A program made the position numbers and the translations under genes. The notes under the pieces were generated by a model that did no database searches, had not been told where the DNA came from, and saw only the letters and a program-made list of their open reading frames with translations. From Davidsoniella eucalypti (Eukaryota > Ascomycota > Sordariomycetes > Microascales > Ceratocystidaceae), in NCBI GenBank assembly GCA_004009845.1, contig RMBW01000001.1, positions 806,001 through 870,000 of the forward strand: DNA of 64,000 nt. The letters run 5' to 3'. How positions within the stretch are numbered: position 1 is the stretch's first letter; each line of letters starts with the position of its first letter. Positions 34,189 to 44,451 of this stretch are shown here, one piece after another.

Positions 34189-34688
34189 TGCATACTGCGA
34201 CATATTTAGGGTTAACCAAACCCTTTTTCACATAAATATACGATATTGTATAATGTGGAACACGGGCGGAAGTGGCCAACATTCATTCAAGGCTCTATGC
34301 CTAGAGGCTAATTGTTGACTTTATTCGATTTGCCATACAATTTACATGTATTCAATAAGGAAGTCATACCATCTATACTGCGAAAAGAGGTTTCAAGTAG
34401 TCACAAGGACATATCATACTATCTTGTAAGCATAGTCATCATCAGTCAACAATAAGCAATAATAAATGGACAGTTGCACCAATCTCATCACACCACCAAA
34501 ACGTAGACTTAGTTTGTGGATAGAGCAGATATGTGGTACGAATCAAAAGTAAAGTAATCTAGTAGTAAGCAGAGAAAATCGCCTCCCTTTGGAGACCAAG
34601 ACAAGAATATAAATAGTGTCCAAGATTAGTTCAATGAAGTTGTCGATCTTTATCTTCTGCCCAAGCATTGATTGTATCACTGTCCACT

Positions 34689-37063
34689 ATGAGTTGCTCT
34701 ACATCCAAAAGACCGTCTGTTCATAAATTCACATCCAACTCTTCAAGCTACCGTAAGAAACGGCTCAGTGTCTTGATAGAAGAAAACAAGAGCTTCGGCA
34801 TTCCTCTTACAGTACGTCGATATCAGCCTTCCTCTACTATAAAGATGGCACTGCTGACATTTATACAAGACTCTATATCTAGGTATATCAGCCGTGTTCT
34901 CTGATGACCATACTGCCGTCGTAGCCCTAGCTGTACACGATACTACTTATCTAGTAGACTTCTCCGTGAAGCACATAGATCTTGACAACTCCCGTACTTC
35001 TGAGGAAGATGTCCTTGCGCAGCACATCATCGATGAAGTAACACGTTATGAACACGAAAATTTCACCAAGTTTATTGGTGCCGGACTTCCCGTGACCTTG
35101 AAATACATGAGCCCAACTCTATGCTCCAGATTATGGCTTGAACTCGACATAGTCCCCATCACAATGCGGACCGACGATGATTCAGGCCAGAATAAATTTT
35201 GGGACATCAAGAATGTTGAAGAACAAGCTGATTCAATGGCACGCAAGTGCTTAATGTAAGCTATATTGCAATCTTGAAGATCAAGGCACGATATACTAAC
35301 ACTATATCTAGGCATTTTGGTCCTTCCCTGGTCCCTCTCCTTCAAGTCGGCTTCAGAGGTATCGTCCAGTCGGACTGTGATTTCAGAGCTATCTTAGCTA
35401 CTACGCAGAACTTCAAGGATACTTGTGGAGTGCCTACCTGGGACGCCATGATGTACTTTGCTAAGCAGCTCAAGAGCAGTAAAACAAAGATTGCCTTCTT
35501 TAGCAGTACACCGCAAGGTGGTGGTGTTGCCTTGATGCGACATGCTCTAGTCCGATTCTCCCGTACCATTGGCGTTGATCTGACTTGGTACGGTAAGTAA
35601 GCCCCTTATAACTCTTGATATGATAAGAAACTTACCAATGCCAATATTTTAGTCCCCAAGCCCAAGCCGGGTATATTCCGCATCACAAAGAACATGCATA
35701 ACATCCTGCAAGGTGTTAGTCACCCGGATCAGCGTATTTCCCAGGCTGAGCAGAATCTCATCATCGATTGGATCACCGACAATGCCAATCGATATTGGTT
35801 TTTTGAAGGCGGCCCTCTTTGCGCCCCAGAAGACGGTGGCGCTGATGTCATCATGGTTAGTAGCTCATGCAAAAAATTGCTGATATGTCTGTACAACTTC
35901 CCACGCACTAACACGTTGTAGATTGATGATCCTCAGATGCCAGGCTTGATTCCACTTATCAAGAGTCGGACACCAAACCGCCCAGTTCTATATCGCTCTC
36001 ACATTCAAATTCGAAGTGACTTGGTCGATAAGATCGGATCTCCTCAGGCTGAAGCCTGGGACTTCCTATGGGGCAATATCAAACAAGCTGATATGTTCAT
36101 CAGTCATCCAATTCCTCAATTTGTCCCTAATAACATCCCCAAGGACAAGGTTGTATATCTTCCCGCTACAACAGATTGGTACGTAGCCCATCAAAGCCAC
36201 CCCAAACTACCACTTATGGTACTAACCGGTTTTCAAGGCTTGACGGCTTGAACAAGCCACTAAATCCATGGGACTCTAGCTACTATGGACATATATACAA
36301 CAATGCATGCCACAGCCAGGATATGGTCGAGCTCGCCTACCCAGCACGCAAATACATCATTCAAGTCGCACGCTTCGACCCTGCCAAAGGCATTGATTTT
36401 GTTGTACACAGCTACGCCGAGTTCTGCAAGCGTTGCGCAGAAGAAAACCTAGAAGATATCCCCCAACTTGTAGTGTGTGGGAACGGTTCCGTTGACGACC
36501 CAGATGGCAACATTATCTATGACAACACACTAAACCTCATTGAGACATCATACCCAGACATTGCATCAGACATCAGTGTCATGAGGCTAGATCCAAACGA
36601 TCAGTTGTTGAATACAATGATTGCTAATGCCCACGTCGTGCTGCAGCTGTCGTCTCGGGAGGGATTCGAAATCAAAGTCAGTGAGGCACTACATGCTGGC
36701 CGGCCTGTGATTACAACCAAGTCAGGTGGTATTCCACTACAGGTCAAAGACAAGGAAAATGGCTTCCTAGTTTCTTATGGCGATGTGAAGGCCGTCGCAC
36801 GCTACCTTATGCTCATATTCAAGGATGAGGAGCTGTGGGAGCGCATGAGCAAGGCAGCTCGTACGGGAGTTAGTGACGAAGTCGGCACTGTTGGCAATGC
36901 CTTGAGCTGGTACTATCTTGCTGCTACATGGGCTAAGAATGGGGTGAATACTGGACTCCAGGGAAACGAGCAATGGGTCAACGACATGGCGAGGGAGGCT
37001 GCTGGTAAACCTTACACGGAGCATGAGAATAGGCTTCCGCGATCTTATACACAGAGATCATAG
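34689..37063 (+). CDS. ccg-9: Trehalose phosphorylase / trehalose synthase, GT4 family (CCG-9-like), copy A
   Basis: Six exons with consistent phase: 34689-34811, 34870-35255, 35312-35592, 35653-35855, 35922-36178, 36238-37063; 691 aa. It matches the fungal retaining trehalose phosphorylase family, to which Neurospora clock-controlled CCG-9 belongs. The enzyme interconverts trehalose plus phosphate with glucose 1-phosphate plus glucose in the cytosol. The glycosyltransferase C-domain shows VARFDPAKGID, LVVCGNG and the EX7E motif in SREGFEIKVSEALHAGRP. The N-terminus (SVHKF, YRKKRLSVLIEE) matches the family. For intron 1 the acceptor ACAAG ending at 34869 is required for phase; the tempting CTAG at 34882 would shift frame into an early stop. 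It is convergent with SOD copy A (154 bp apart). Copy B differs at nine residues. Confidence 0.9.
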
Positions 37064-37217
37064 ACTTAGCATGGAGGACTCACACCTGGAACGGGTATAA
37101 GTAGTATGCTAAGGAATTACTCTTTTTATATTTTTTTTGTGTTGTATCAATATTTTTATAGTTAATGTACTTCTGTTATTCGTTTATTACATATTATTCG
37201 GTGTTACGTTTCGCTTC

Positions 37218-37983
37218 TTAAGCACTGAATCGCTTCCCAACGGTCTTCCAGTTAACGACGTTCCAAATGGCATCGAAGTACTCGGCCTTGCGGTTCTGGT
37301 ACTGCAGGTAGTAGGCGTGCTCCCAAGCATCAATACCCAACAGAGGCTGCAGGTTACCAGTGATGGGGTCCTGGTTAGCACGGGCGGCGATAGACAGAGT
37401 GCCAGTCTGCTTGTCTCTGACGAGCCAAGCCCAGCCGGAGCCCTGGAGAGCTGCCAGTGCGGCATTGGTCTGCTTGCGGAAAGCATCGATGGAACCGAAG
37501 TCCTCGTCAATAGCAGCCTTGAGTTCTCCACTAGGGTCACCACCACCATCACGACTGGCGGGCGCCAGGTTCTCCCAGAACAGTGAGTGGTTTAGGTGAC
37601 CACCGCCATGGAAGTTGATGGCAGGAGCCTGCGATGCGGCCTTGGTGAAGTCGCCAGAAGCCTCCGCAGCACCAATGGTCTCAAGGGCCGAGTTCAGGCC
37701 GTTGACGTAGGTCTGGTGGTGCTTGGAGTGGTGTAGCTTCATTATTTCGGTCGAGATGTAGGGCTCTAGAGCGTTATAGTCATCTATACGAGGCAGGCGA
37801 TTAAATTCCAGCATTAGCATAAAGAGCTTAGCAATAGCTAGTCAGGGCTTGGAATTGTTACTTACAGGGCAGGTCGGGCAGAGTTGCCTTGCCACGGACC
37901 TGAGTAGTCGTCAAAGGCCGAGCGACAGCGACACTGCGGGTAGCAGTGCGCAGAGCTGAGGATCGGAAGAGGGTAGCTGACAT
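37218..37983 (-). CDS. sod2: Mitochondrial Mn-superoxide dismutase, copy A
   Basis: Two exons, 37983-37866 and 37783-37218, phase 1, 82-nt intron; 227 aa. Exon 1 encodes a mitochondrial presequence (MSATLFRSSALRTATRSVAV, Arg/Ser/Thr-rich, no acids) and the mature start KATLPDLPYDYNALEPYIS. Metal-site regions are intact: HHSKHHQTYVN, HGGGHLNHSLFWEN and GIDAWEHAYYLQYQNRKAEY. The enzyme dismutates superoxide in the mitochondrial matrix. Its last exon faces the trehalose phosphorylase 3' end, so the two genes may share a terminator region. It differs from copy B at four residues (Ser/Phe, Thr/Ala, Ile/Val, Ala/Thr); no metal ligand is affected. Confidence 0.95.
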
Positions 37984-39529
37984 TGCTGATGATTATAGAG
38001 CTATAAGCTGGCGAAAAAAGTAGAGGATTGGCGATGCTTGATAGCTAAAAAAGCTAGTCGGAACAAAAACTATGCTATGCTTTATGCTTACAAATATGTA
38101 AAGGCATTCAGCAAAATAAGTGAGAAAAGGTTGAGAAGAGAGACAAGGGAAGGAAGCTTTTTCTGCCGTGCAAAATAAACGTAGAGCAGCAATCGATTTG
38201 GTAGGTGCGGGCCAGTGTCATAAGGCGGGAATAGAAGCTATACTAAAATGGATAGGACTAACTATAACTTATTTAATATTTAACTTCATAAACTTTAGAC
38301 CAAACAACATCGAGACTGGAGATGGGCGTGGCACCCCGAAAATTGTACTTTGACTTCAACTTGCCAACTGCACTAGACTAGTATATCCAACTTTCTTTGT
38401 TGTCAAATGCAAAAGTCTAAGTTTCACTCTGATTAAAATAAAAAGCCATCAAAATTCACTGCCTCAGATAGAGGAAGTAATTTACAAAATATAAATTGAA
38501 ACAAGCAGTTATAGGAGAAAGCCACGAAATGTAGTATGAACTCTTAGTGCAGGGACTACCAGTACGTGTATACATATGTTACTAAAGACTTAGAGCCTCT
38601 TGGGGGAGTACGGATTGCAGCCCCTACTAAAGTATCCCAACCAAACACTCTATTTGTAACTACATTGTGCCCTCTTTGTAATCTAGTTATTGTTTTTTGC
38701 ACTTGGAATGATGGAAAGAATTGGGCAAGTATATCAGTGATAACTGGAGGATAAATGACTCTTTCCCATATTTCCACAATTCTTATGATAAGTACCTCCT
38801 ACCACGATTTGTATTCTGATGATAGTACTGTGGTTGACATCAAGATATTGGACTTCAACCTCAACTTGGAAGGGATTAGGTACTAACTAATAGACATGTA
38901 TCGAGGACATGGGATATAATAACCACATCCTCTTTTTGCTAAAAGCTTAGGAAGACACACTCGATAGGTAGCCTCGTTGAAGGTTCCAGTTGCCAACCCG
39001 CTGTCACTTGTGGTTTGTTTGAATTGGCCTGCAAATTTTACCGGTGTGGAAAAAATACCATGTTACAAAATGATAATGCACTAGCACTAAAGTGTTACTT
39101 CTGTTTATCTTTTACAGCAAATTTACAACACGTTCAAAATACAAAGGTATACACTCTAGATATCTTCGGGATTTTGCAATTTGTTTTTAAACATAAACTC
39201 TTTATTGTATTCCTCATTTATCATAAACGCTCTTATGAATGTTTGTTTTCTGTCGTATAAAAATGCTCCTAGTCGTCTTGATGACGCCGCTTGTGTCAAA
39301 GGCTTTGTGTTATTCGCTATTCAATGCGCAATTCAGAGTGGCACATTTTTCGGTGGTCTAAAGGTAGCAATCGTGCTAGCTGTAGTATTTCCACCTCTGA
39401 AGACAATCTATCACCATCAGTGATGACAGTGGTGGGGAGGTCTAGGTGTTCTTCTTCTAGAACACAACACGATACCCAAGTAGGACCAACTGAAAACGCA
39501 GGCAAGTTTCATCTATAGCAGGAGCTTAT
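37984..39529. other. Spacer right of SOD copy A
   Basis: The first 480 bp (to about 38463) is the SOD upstream region shared with arm B. Beyond that the DNA is AT-rich and unique, with small open frames (38556-38777, 39015-39260) that I cannot assign to any family. Confidence 0.4.
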
Positions 39530-39660
39530 AGGCGGTTTAGGGAAGATGTATAGGCAAGATTCAAAAATGGTTCTACGAACAAGCCGCCATTAGAGATAAG
39601 CGTTAACAAATAACCTAATATGACTATTTTCCCTCTCTACGTGACGTGGGTTTCGTGGCA
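39530..39660 (+). repeat. Possible second LINE-derived remnant
   Basis: Short blocks shared with the LINE relic at 3570-3650 in the same order: CCATTAGAGA followed by TTTCCCTCTCTA and GTGA.GTGG. The similarity is patchy, with no readable protein. Tentative: debris of the same Tad-like family. Confidence 0.3.
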
Positions 39661-39724
39661 AACTTCATCGTATATTGAGATACATATACATTTAAAAATT
39701 TAGCTCACATACAAATTAACGATG

Positions 39725-39829
39725 ATAGTCATGTTCCTTATAATGCCTATCTTTTGAACTCCACTACCCAGTTAGAAAAAGGACTGTTCTGAAGAAAGGC
39801 AACTAGCCAACCGTAAGGAACATGGCTAT
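39725..39829. mobile_element. MITE-like 105-bp hairpin element
   Basis: Ends in 16-bp inverted repeats with one mismatch: ATAGTCATGTTCCTTA at 39725-39740 and the complement of ATAGCCATGTTCCTTA at 39814-39829. The right-hand 55 bp recurs inverted at about 54009-54064, including TGCCTTTCTTCAGAAC. Small size, terminal inverted repeats and a second partial copy suggest a miniature inverted-repeat element. I see no clear target-site duplication. Confidence 0.45.
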
Positions 39830-40023
39830 AATGGTATTGATATAAGCATCAAAGTCAAGGTATCTATCTCTTCTATGCTGACGTTTCAAATATCCCTTCT
39901 TCCACTTTGTAGCTGGTAACAGTCAAGATGAGGATGGGATAATTAGCACATACATGCCTTTTTGTAGAGTCTACGCCTCAGTCTAAAGCCACCCAAGCCA
40001 TAAGAGGAACAGTTCAGAATAAG

Positions 40024-40381
40024 TGTTACGAACCGAGGCGAACAGGACTTGTCGTAATCAAGGGCGGAGAGATTGAGAGAGAAGATTTAAGCAGAGGAAT
40101 TCGTGATATTGCTAGCTAACTAGATACTAGGAGACAAGGAGAGTGACTGACGAGTTGCAAGCATCAGGGGAAAAGGAAGAGACTAAACTAGGAAACATGA
40201 TAGAGGGGAAGGCCAGTATTTATGCTTTTGTGAAGTACTGGTCAATCAGGTATCACGGAAGGGCCTATCAACAAATCTAATCACGGCAGAACTGAAAACC
40301 CAAACATAATAAAACATGGAGCAAACAGGCAACAACCATCGCTGTGGAACCTTGTGAAACATTGTGGCATACTCCGTGGCA
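40024..40381. mobile_element. Candidate solo LTR
   Basis: Starts TGTTACG and ends CGTGGCA, an imperfect TG...CA inverted terminus such as Ty3/gypsy LTRs carry. It is flanked by 4-bp direct repeats TAAG at 40020-40023 and 40382-40385. 358 bp is a normal LTR length. No internal retrotransposon domain or second LTR is present in the window. Four-base flanks can arise by chance, so confidence is low. Confidence 0.35.
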
Positions 40382-40385
40382 TAAG

Positions 40386-41045
40386 CACAAGATTTTCAAT
40401 TCACGACAATCACCACTGAAGAACAGAACAAAGCAGAACAAAGCAGAACAGGGCTGAGCAATAGTTGTGGCACTGTCATTTCATGACAACAAGGCAGTGG
40501 GGCAACCTTATCTGCAGACCCGACGCTCCCAAAGATATTGGTAAAGTAAGTCAGAACTGTATGAAACAAAAGCATTAGTAGTAATTTATTTATTTGTATA
40601 ATTCATGTATCCATATTCTTTCGTAATTCAGGATCATTTTGATCAGCAAATAGTTTTCAGGCGGAGTGATTTTAGATACATGTACTACGTACTTTGTACT
40701 TTTCCTCTTTGGCCTCTTTTTAGCTAACAACAAAAGACCCCCTGTCAAAGTACTCTTCATCGAGGCCACAGCTTTATCAGATGCGATCCTTTGAGCCTCC
40801 AAGCACACATCAGGATTATGCGTCGTCATCTAAGTATGTAATGTACAGTTTGCTAGTAGGCATCTAGAAACTTTAACCGTTTCTTACTGGTGAAATATTT
40901 CGGATTGCCCCCATCTTCTACTTTCTATATAAACAATAGCCTCACCACATCTGGGGTTGAATTGCTTTTCTTCTAATCGTCATCCTCTTTCTCTTCACCC
41001 ATTAACACGACGATCGTTCCCTTACGCTCCTTTTCCCCTGCTGCC
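40386..41045. other. Promoter-side spacer of the gene at 41046
   Basis: 660 bp with a short AGAACAAAGC tandem pair near 40433-40452 and a pyrimidine-rich leader at 40965-41040. A TATA-like TATATAAAC lies at about 40926-40934. A minus-strand 79-codon frame at 40590-40829 resembles nothing known. Confidence 0.4.
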
Positions 41046-42896
41046 ATGACATCTCAATCCTTGTTGCCTTGTTATCCAGCTTCTTCTTACTCCTCTTCTT
41101 CTCTTATCTTTTTGTCTCATCTTTGTTGGTCTATCTCCTTGTTCGCCATCAGCATACAAAGTCTCCTTTCTCTTGGTCTCCTGGCTACCAGCGCTTCGGC
41201 TGCCCTTGAGCCGTCTCGCGAGAGCGCCGAGAAGAACGCCTTTGGCATCTTCAACAGCGTTCACGCCGGCTTGCGCCAGTGGGGTTCTAGCTATCATCAC
41301 AATGGCATGAACTTCATTCCCGCCCGCGTCCCTCAAGGCACTATCTTATATCACGGCAGTCACTTGGGCGGGGACGTGCCTGACTCTTTTGAATGGCTTG
41401 CCTTTGAAATTGAACATTCTATGGCATTCGGCAGCAGCGGCGGAGCCATGGGACCCCACCCTGGCCCTCCTCCTAATCAGAAAGACAGAAGAGGCCGCCG
41501 CGGTTATATGCACACATACCGTGCCAACCGCGAACTGAAGTTGCTATATCTCGATGGCATGTCTGCTGGCAAGTCCCCTCTAGGTACCATGGACACACAA
41601 GACCTAGTGTTGGCCAAGGACGTCAGCTCCAGCCTGCAGGAGGGCGATAATATTCGTGCCCAGGCTATGTGTGATTTGCTAACGCCTCACGGCGTCGACG
41701 GCATCATCCGCATGGAAGCTGGCTTTGAGATCATCTACTGTGACTTCAACAACGGTCTGGACCAGATCTCGGTGACACGCCAGCCTTACCCTGATACCGA
41801 GTCCTGGTACGGCGAGGTCTCCATGTTTGAGTGGTTGCGCAATGTAGCTCGTCGTTATGACGGCATCGGCGGCGGTCGTATCCAGGTCGACTGGTCGTCC
41901 GCCGTATCTGCTTGGTGGTACGGCTTCAACACTACCACCACGGACACCAAGCACCCTGAGCTTCACCGTATCGAGCAGGCGACTCCCGAGGAGTGCAAGG
42001 CTATGGTCAGTCATGTCGTTGCCGCTGTCAACACTGACTTCCCCGCTCGCCCCCTGGACTGGCAGGGTGTGGCCGATATGGTTGTCACACGCTTCGCATC
42101 TCGTTTCCGGACCCTAGTCAATCCCGACATTGACCCGCAGGACTTCATCACGCTACTCATGGAGACCACAACGCTGTACTTTGACACCCCACTGCAGCCC
42201 AGTGAGCAAGATCATTCGCTCCTTGTCGTCGCTTCCCCTTCCGTTGGCCTGAACGGCACTCTAGTGAACAATGCCATCGAAAGCTGCACCAACAGCTTCC
42301 TATATCCTGTCCAGGCATACACTTCGCAGTTCACCACCAGTGACTCGCTGTTGTATGCTGCCATGAGCAACGTGACTGGCGAGATATGCTCAGCCCTTTT
42401 CAATGCCCGTGGTGCTCTTCTATCGCTAGCTCCCGAGTCACATGTTCTTGGCGATGAAGAGAAACCGCCGCTCAACAAAGTGCTGGCTCCTGCCGTGCCC
42501 AAGGCCCAGGCAATCATCAAGGATCTCTACACCAAGCTTGACTGGTCCGAATGGAAGCGGTGCGAGGGCTGCAAGCACAATGAGGAGTGTCTAATTGCCA
42601 TGTTCCCCTGGGGCTCGCCCAGCGACCACTACAATCCTGCCTGCCGTAGCACAATCGTTAGGTCTAAAGACCGGACGGGCGAGGGTAACTACTGGGGCCT
42701 GGGTGGTCCTCGTGGCGGCCCCCCTCCCGGTGAGAATCCTAACGCTCCCGGTGGACTTCCCGGTGGTTTATCTTCTGACTCTGATTCTGTTGAGACTGCT
42801 TCTGCTAACACTACTCCCACTGATGTCTATTCCGGCGGTTCGGGTGGCTTCCAGAAGCCCATCGTCGATACTTCTGAGGCTCAGGAGAACATGTAA
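41046..42896 (+). CDS. Predicted secreted or membrane-anchored protein of unknown function, possible ADP-ribosyltransferase-like fold
   Basis: Single exon of 616 aa. An N-terminal hydrophobic stretch (residues about 19-54, rich in Leu, Ile, Ser and Phe and ending ATSASA) looks like a signal peptide or anchor. Residues about 90-260 contain ILYHGS, FEWLAFEIEHSMAF, YMHTYRANRELKLLYLDG, then GVDGIIRMEAGFEIIYCDF. I believe this block is conserved in ascomycete hypothetical proteins. The order of a HG(S/T) strand, an AF..EHS..F helix and a late DGII....EIIYCDF strand is reminiscent of ADP-ribosyltransferase folds; this is inference from pattern only. Several N-x-S/T sites, a WKRCEGCKHNEEC Cys cluster (about 500-515) and a Gly/Pro-rich C-terminal tail follow. 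No GPI signal is evident. Function unknown. Confidence 0.75.
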   Translation: MTSQSLLPCYPASSYSSSSLIFLSHLCWSISLFAISIQSLLSLGLLATSASAALEPSRESAEKNAFGIFNSVHAGLRQWGSSYHHNGMNFIPARVPQGTILYHGSHLGGDVPDSFEWLAFEIEHSMAFGSSGGAMGPHPGPPPNQKDRRGRRGYMHTYRANRELKLLYLDGMSAGKSPLGTMDTQDLVLAKDVSSSLQEGDNIRAQAMCDLLTPHGVDGIIRMEAGFEIIYCDFNNGLDQISVTRQPYPDTESWYGEVSMFEWLRNVARRYDGIGGGRIQVDWSSAVSAWWYGFNTTTTDTKHPELHRIEQATPEECKAMVSHVVAAVNTDFPARPLDWQGVADMVVTRFASRFRTLVNPDIDPQDFITLLMETTTLYFDTPLQPSEQDHSLLVVASPSVGLNGTLVNNAIESCTNSFLYPVQAYTSQFTTSDSLLYAAMSNVTGEICSALFNARGALLSLAPESHVLGDEEKPPLNKVLAPAVPKAQAIIKDLYTKLDWSEWKRCEGCKHNEECLIAMFPWGSPSDHYNPACRSTIVRSKDRTGEGNYWGLGGPRGGPPPGENPNAPGGLPGGLSSDSDSVETASANTTPTDVYSGGSGGFQKPIVDTSEAQENM

Positions 42897-43399
42897 ATCC
42901 CATTACTAAAAGTGTTTTCCCTCTTGCGCATTCCGATTCCGTGGTCAGTTGTTTAGTTCATTGCATTCCATAGCATCTCGTTCATATCCCTCAATAGTTT
43001 TTTTTCTCTTTTTTCTTGAATCTGGCTTCACCTTGATATTCCATGACTTTGGCCATATTTTCAGTATTAAAATGTTTCGTAGTGATATAATTTGTGGATT
43101 ATGGAGTTGTCCAGTTCACTGCAATGTATGTATCTGATACACTTACGTTAAATATAATCAAATCAAATCAAATTTTGTATAAAGTCACTTGCGTTGGCAG
43201 CTGTATGCACCTGTCTGACAGCCGACATAAGATATTGTTTCGATGCATGTAATCAGTCGATAACCTCTTACACAATTTCAACCTTTTAATTAAACCAACC
43301 ATTTATACTAACGCAGGCCAGACTCGTCTTCTATATTTCCTATTCATCTTCTTCTCGTTTGACAAAACCACAAATTTCATAAAATCAACACCACTCAAC
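42897..43399. other. Spacer with a LINE 3'-tail motif
   Basis: 503 bp between two + strand genes. It includes a 28-nt stretch at 43145-43172 (ACGTTAAATATAATCAAATC and so on) identical to the insertion at 49499-49526; see the repeat entry. Otherwise UTR and promoter. Confidence 0.4.
43145..43172 (+). repeat. LINE 3'-end fragment with TCAAA-type tail
   Basis: Identical over 28 nt to 49499-49526 and similar to the complement of 50302-50331, all ending in tandem ATCAA/TCAAA units. Such short pentamer tails mark the 3' ends of non-LTR retrotransposons. No convincing target-site duplication is seen at this copy. Confidence 0.45.
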
Positions 43400-43828
43400 A
43401 TGTCTCGTATCATACGCTCCCGCTACATCACACGTATATTCGCATCACCATCTTCCGCTGTTCGCAACTACGCCTCCGGCATGAAGCCCATGCCCGGGCC
43501 GCCCCGTCTCCCCGCCTCCGAACAAGCCGAATTTGAGCGTTTACAGCGCCTAGCCGCCAGTGCCATATCGAATCCGAACTTGGCATCTGCGCTCGCCGAG
43601 GCCACGGGCGATGCATCGGTTGCCGAGGGAGTCGATGCTACGAGTGCTGGGGCGTCGCAGGCGGCTTCGGCTACAGATAATGATGGTGGCATCTTTCGCG
43701 GTGCGAAGCCTGAGTTTGAAGGCGATACGAATCCCAAGACGGGCGAGGTCGGAGGTCCTAAGAATGAACCGCTGAGATGGGGCGGGAAGGGCGATTGGAG
43801 CTTCAATGGCCGCGCTACTGACTTCTAA
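43400..43828 (+). CDS. sdh8: Succinate dehydrogenase assembly factor 4, mitochondrial (SDHAF4/Sdh8)
   Basis: Single exon, 142 aa. The N-terminus (MSRIIRSRYITRIFASPSS) is Arg-rich without acids, a mitochondrial presequence. The C-terminal family signature is intact: PEFEGDTNPKTGEVGGPKNE, then PLRWGGKGDWSFNGRATDF ending the protein, as in all SDHAF4 members. The factor binds flavinylated Sdh1 in the matrix before it joins Sdh2, limiting reactive oxygen formation. The middle (residues about 55-100) is Ala/Ser/Thr-rich low complexity and probably unstructured. Fungal members are often this length. It stands alone between two unrelated genes. Confidence 0.9.
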   Translation: MSRIIRSRYITRIFASPSSAVRNYASGMKPMPGPPRLPASEQAEFERLQRLAASAISNPNLASALAEATGDASVAEGVDATSAGASQAASATDNDGGIFRGAKPEFEGDTNPKTGEVGGPKNEPLRWGGKGDWSFNGRATDF

Positions 43829-44451
43829 ATTTTTCATCTCTGTTCTTCTTTTTCATCTTCTTTTACTCGGTAGTTAGTACCCACCAGCTATCATGGGAAT
43901 AGCTGGCATGCATGACATGAGCTCTTTCTAGTTTAACTTGGCGAATATTAACTGATATTTGATGACATAATATTGTAGTATTTGTATTGTGACTTTCTCG
44001 AACAAGAAAAACAAAGAAAGTAAGAAACAGAAACAAAACCGACTAAACAACTTCCAAAACTATCGGGTGAATGTGCATGTGCAGGTATATAATATCTAGA
44101 ATCAATAACTCACGCCTATCCCGAGATCCGTGCAACCAAAAAGAACCAGGAAGAAACAAAGGTTCAAGTTTAAAAGAGCCAAAACGCATTTTATAGTGAG
44201 AAAAAAAAAAAAAGTACATAAAAAATGCGCACAGGAACACCCACTCTCCAGAAACCAATATAAAAAACTATAAAAAATCAGATGACAATATATATATAAC
44301 ATCGGTTGAATGCTTAGACATGTGTCTACGAAGAAACTATATTGGTAGTTCCTTCGTAGCATCAATCCAAGCACCAATCCAACTCACGACATCGTGAGCT
44401 GAAGAGTTCCTACCTTATTCAATAACAGACAAAACCACAGCTTCGGTGCTT
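43829..44451. other. Convergent 3' spacer between sdh8 and rxt3
   Basis: 623 bp, A-rich, with A/T runs such as the A13 near 44201-44213. Minus-strand open frames here are hydrophobic chance frames. Likely both 3'UTRs. Confidence 0.4.

Larger units (their letters stand above)
34197..38463 (+). repeat. Inverted segmental duplication, arm A
   Basis: About 4.27 kb, matched in inverted orientation by 54650-58892. Both arms hold a complete trehalose phosphorylase gene, the convergent Mn-SOD gene and the flanking non-coding DNA. The outer edge was located by reading both arms out from the trehalose phosphorylase promoter: similarity runs through the TTTAGGGTTAAC block at about 34204 and stops at about 34197. 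The inner edge lies upstream of SOD: similarity runs to the CACTG/CAGTG at about 38463 and stops. Coding parts are nearly identical; the non-coding parts differ mostly by transitions and small indels. Confidence 0.93.

Noticed and set aside
40590..40829. 79-codon minus-strand frame upstream of the 41046 gene
   Set aside because: Basic and protein-like in places but without recognisable family or promoter context; not enough to call a gene.
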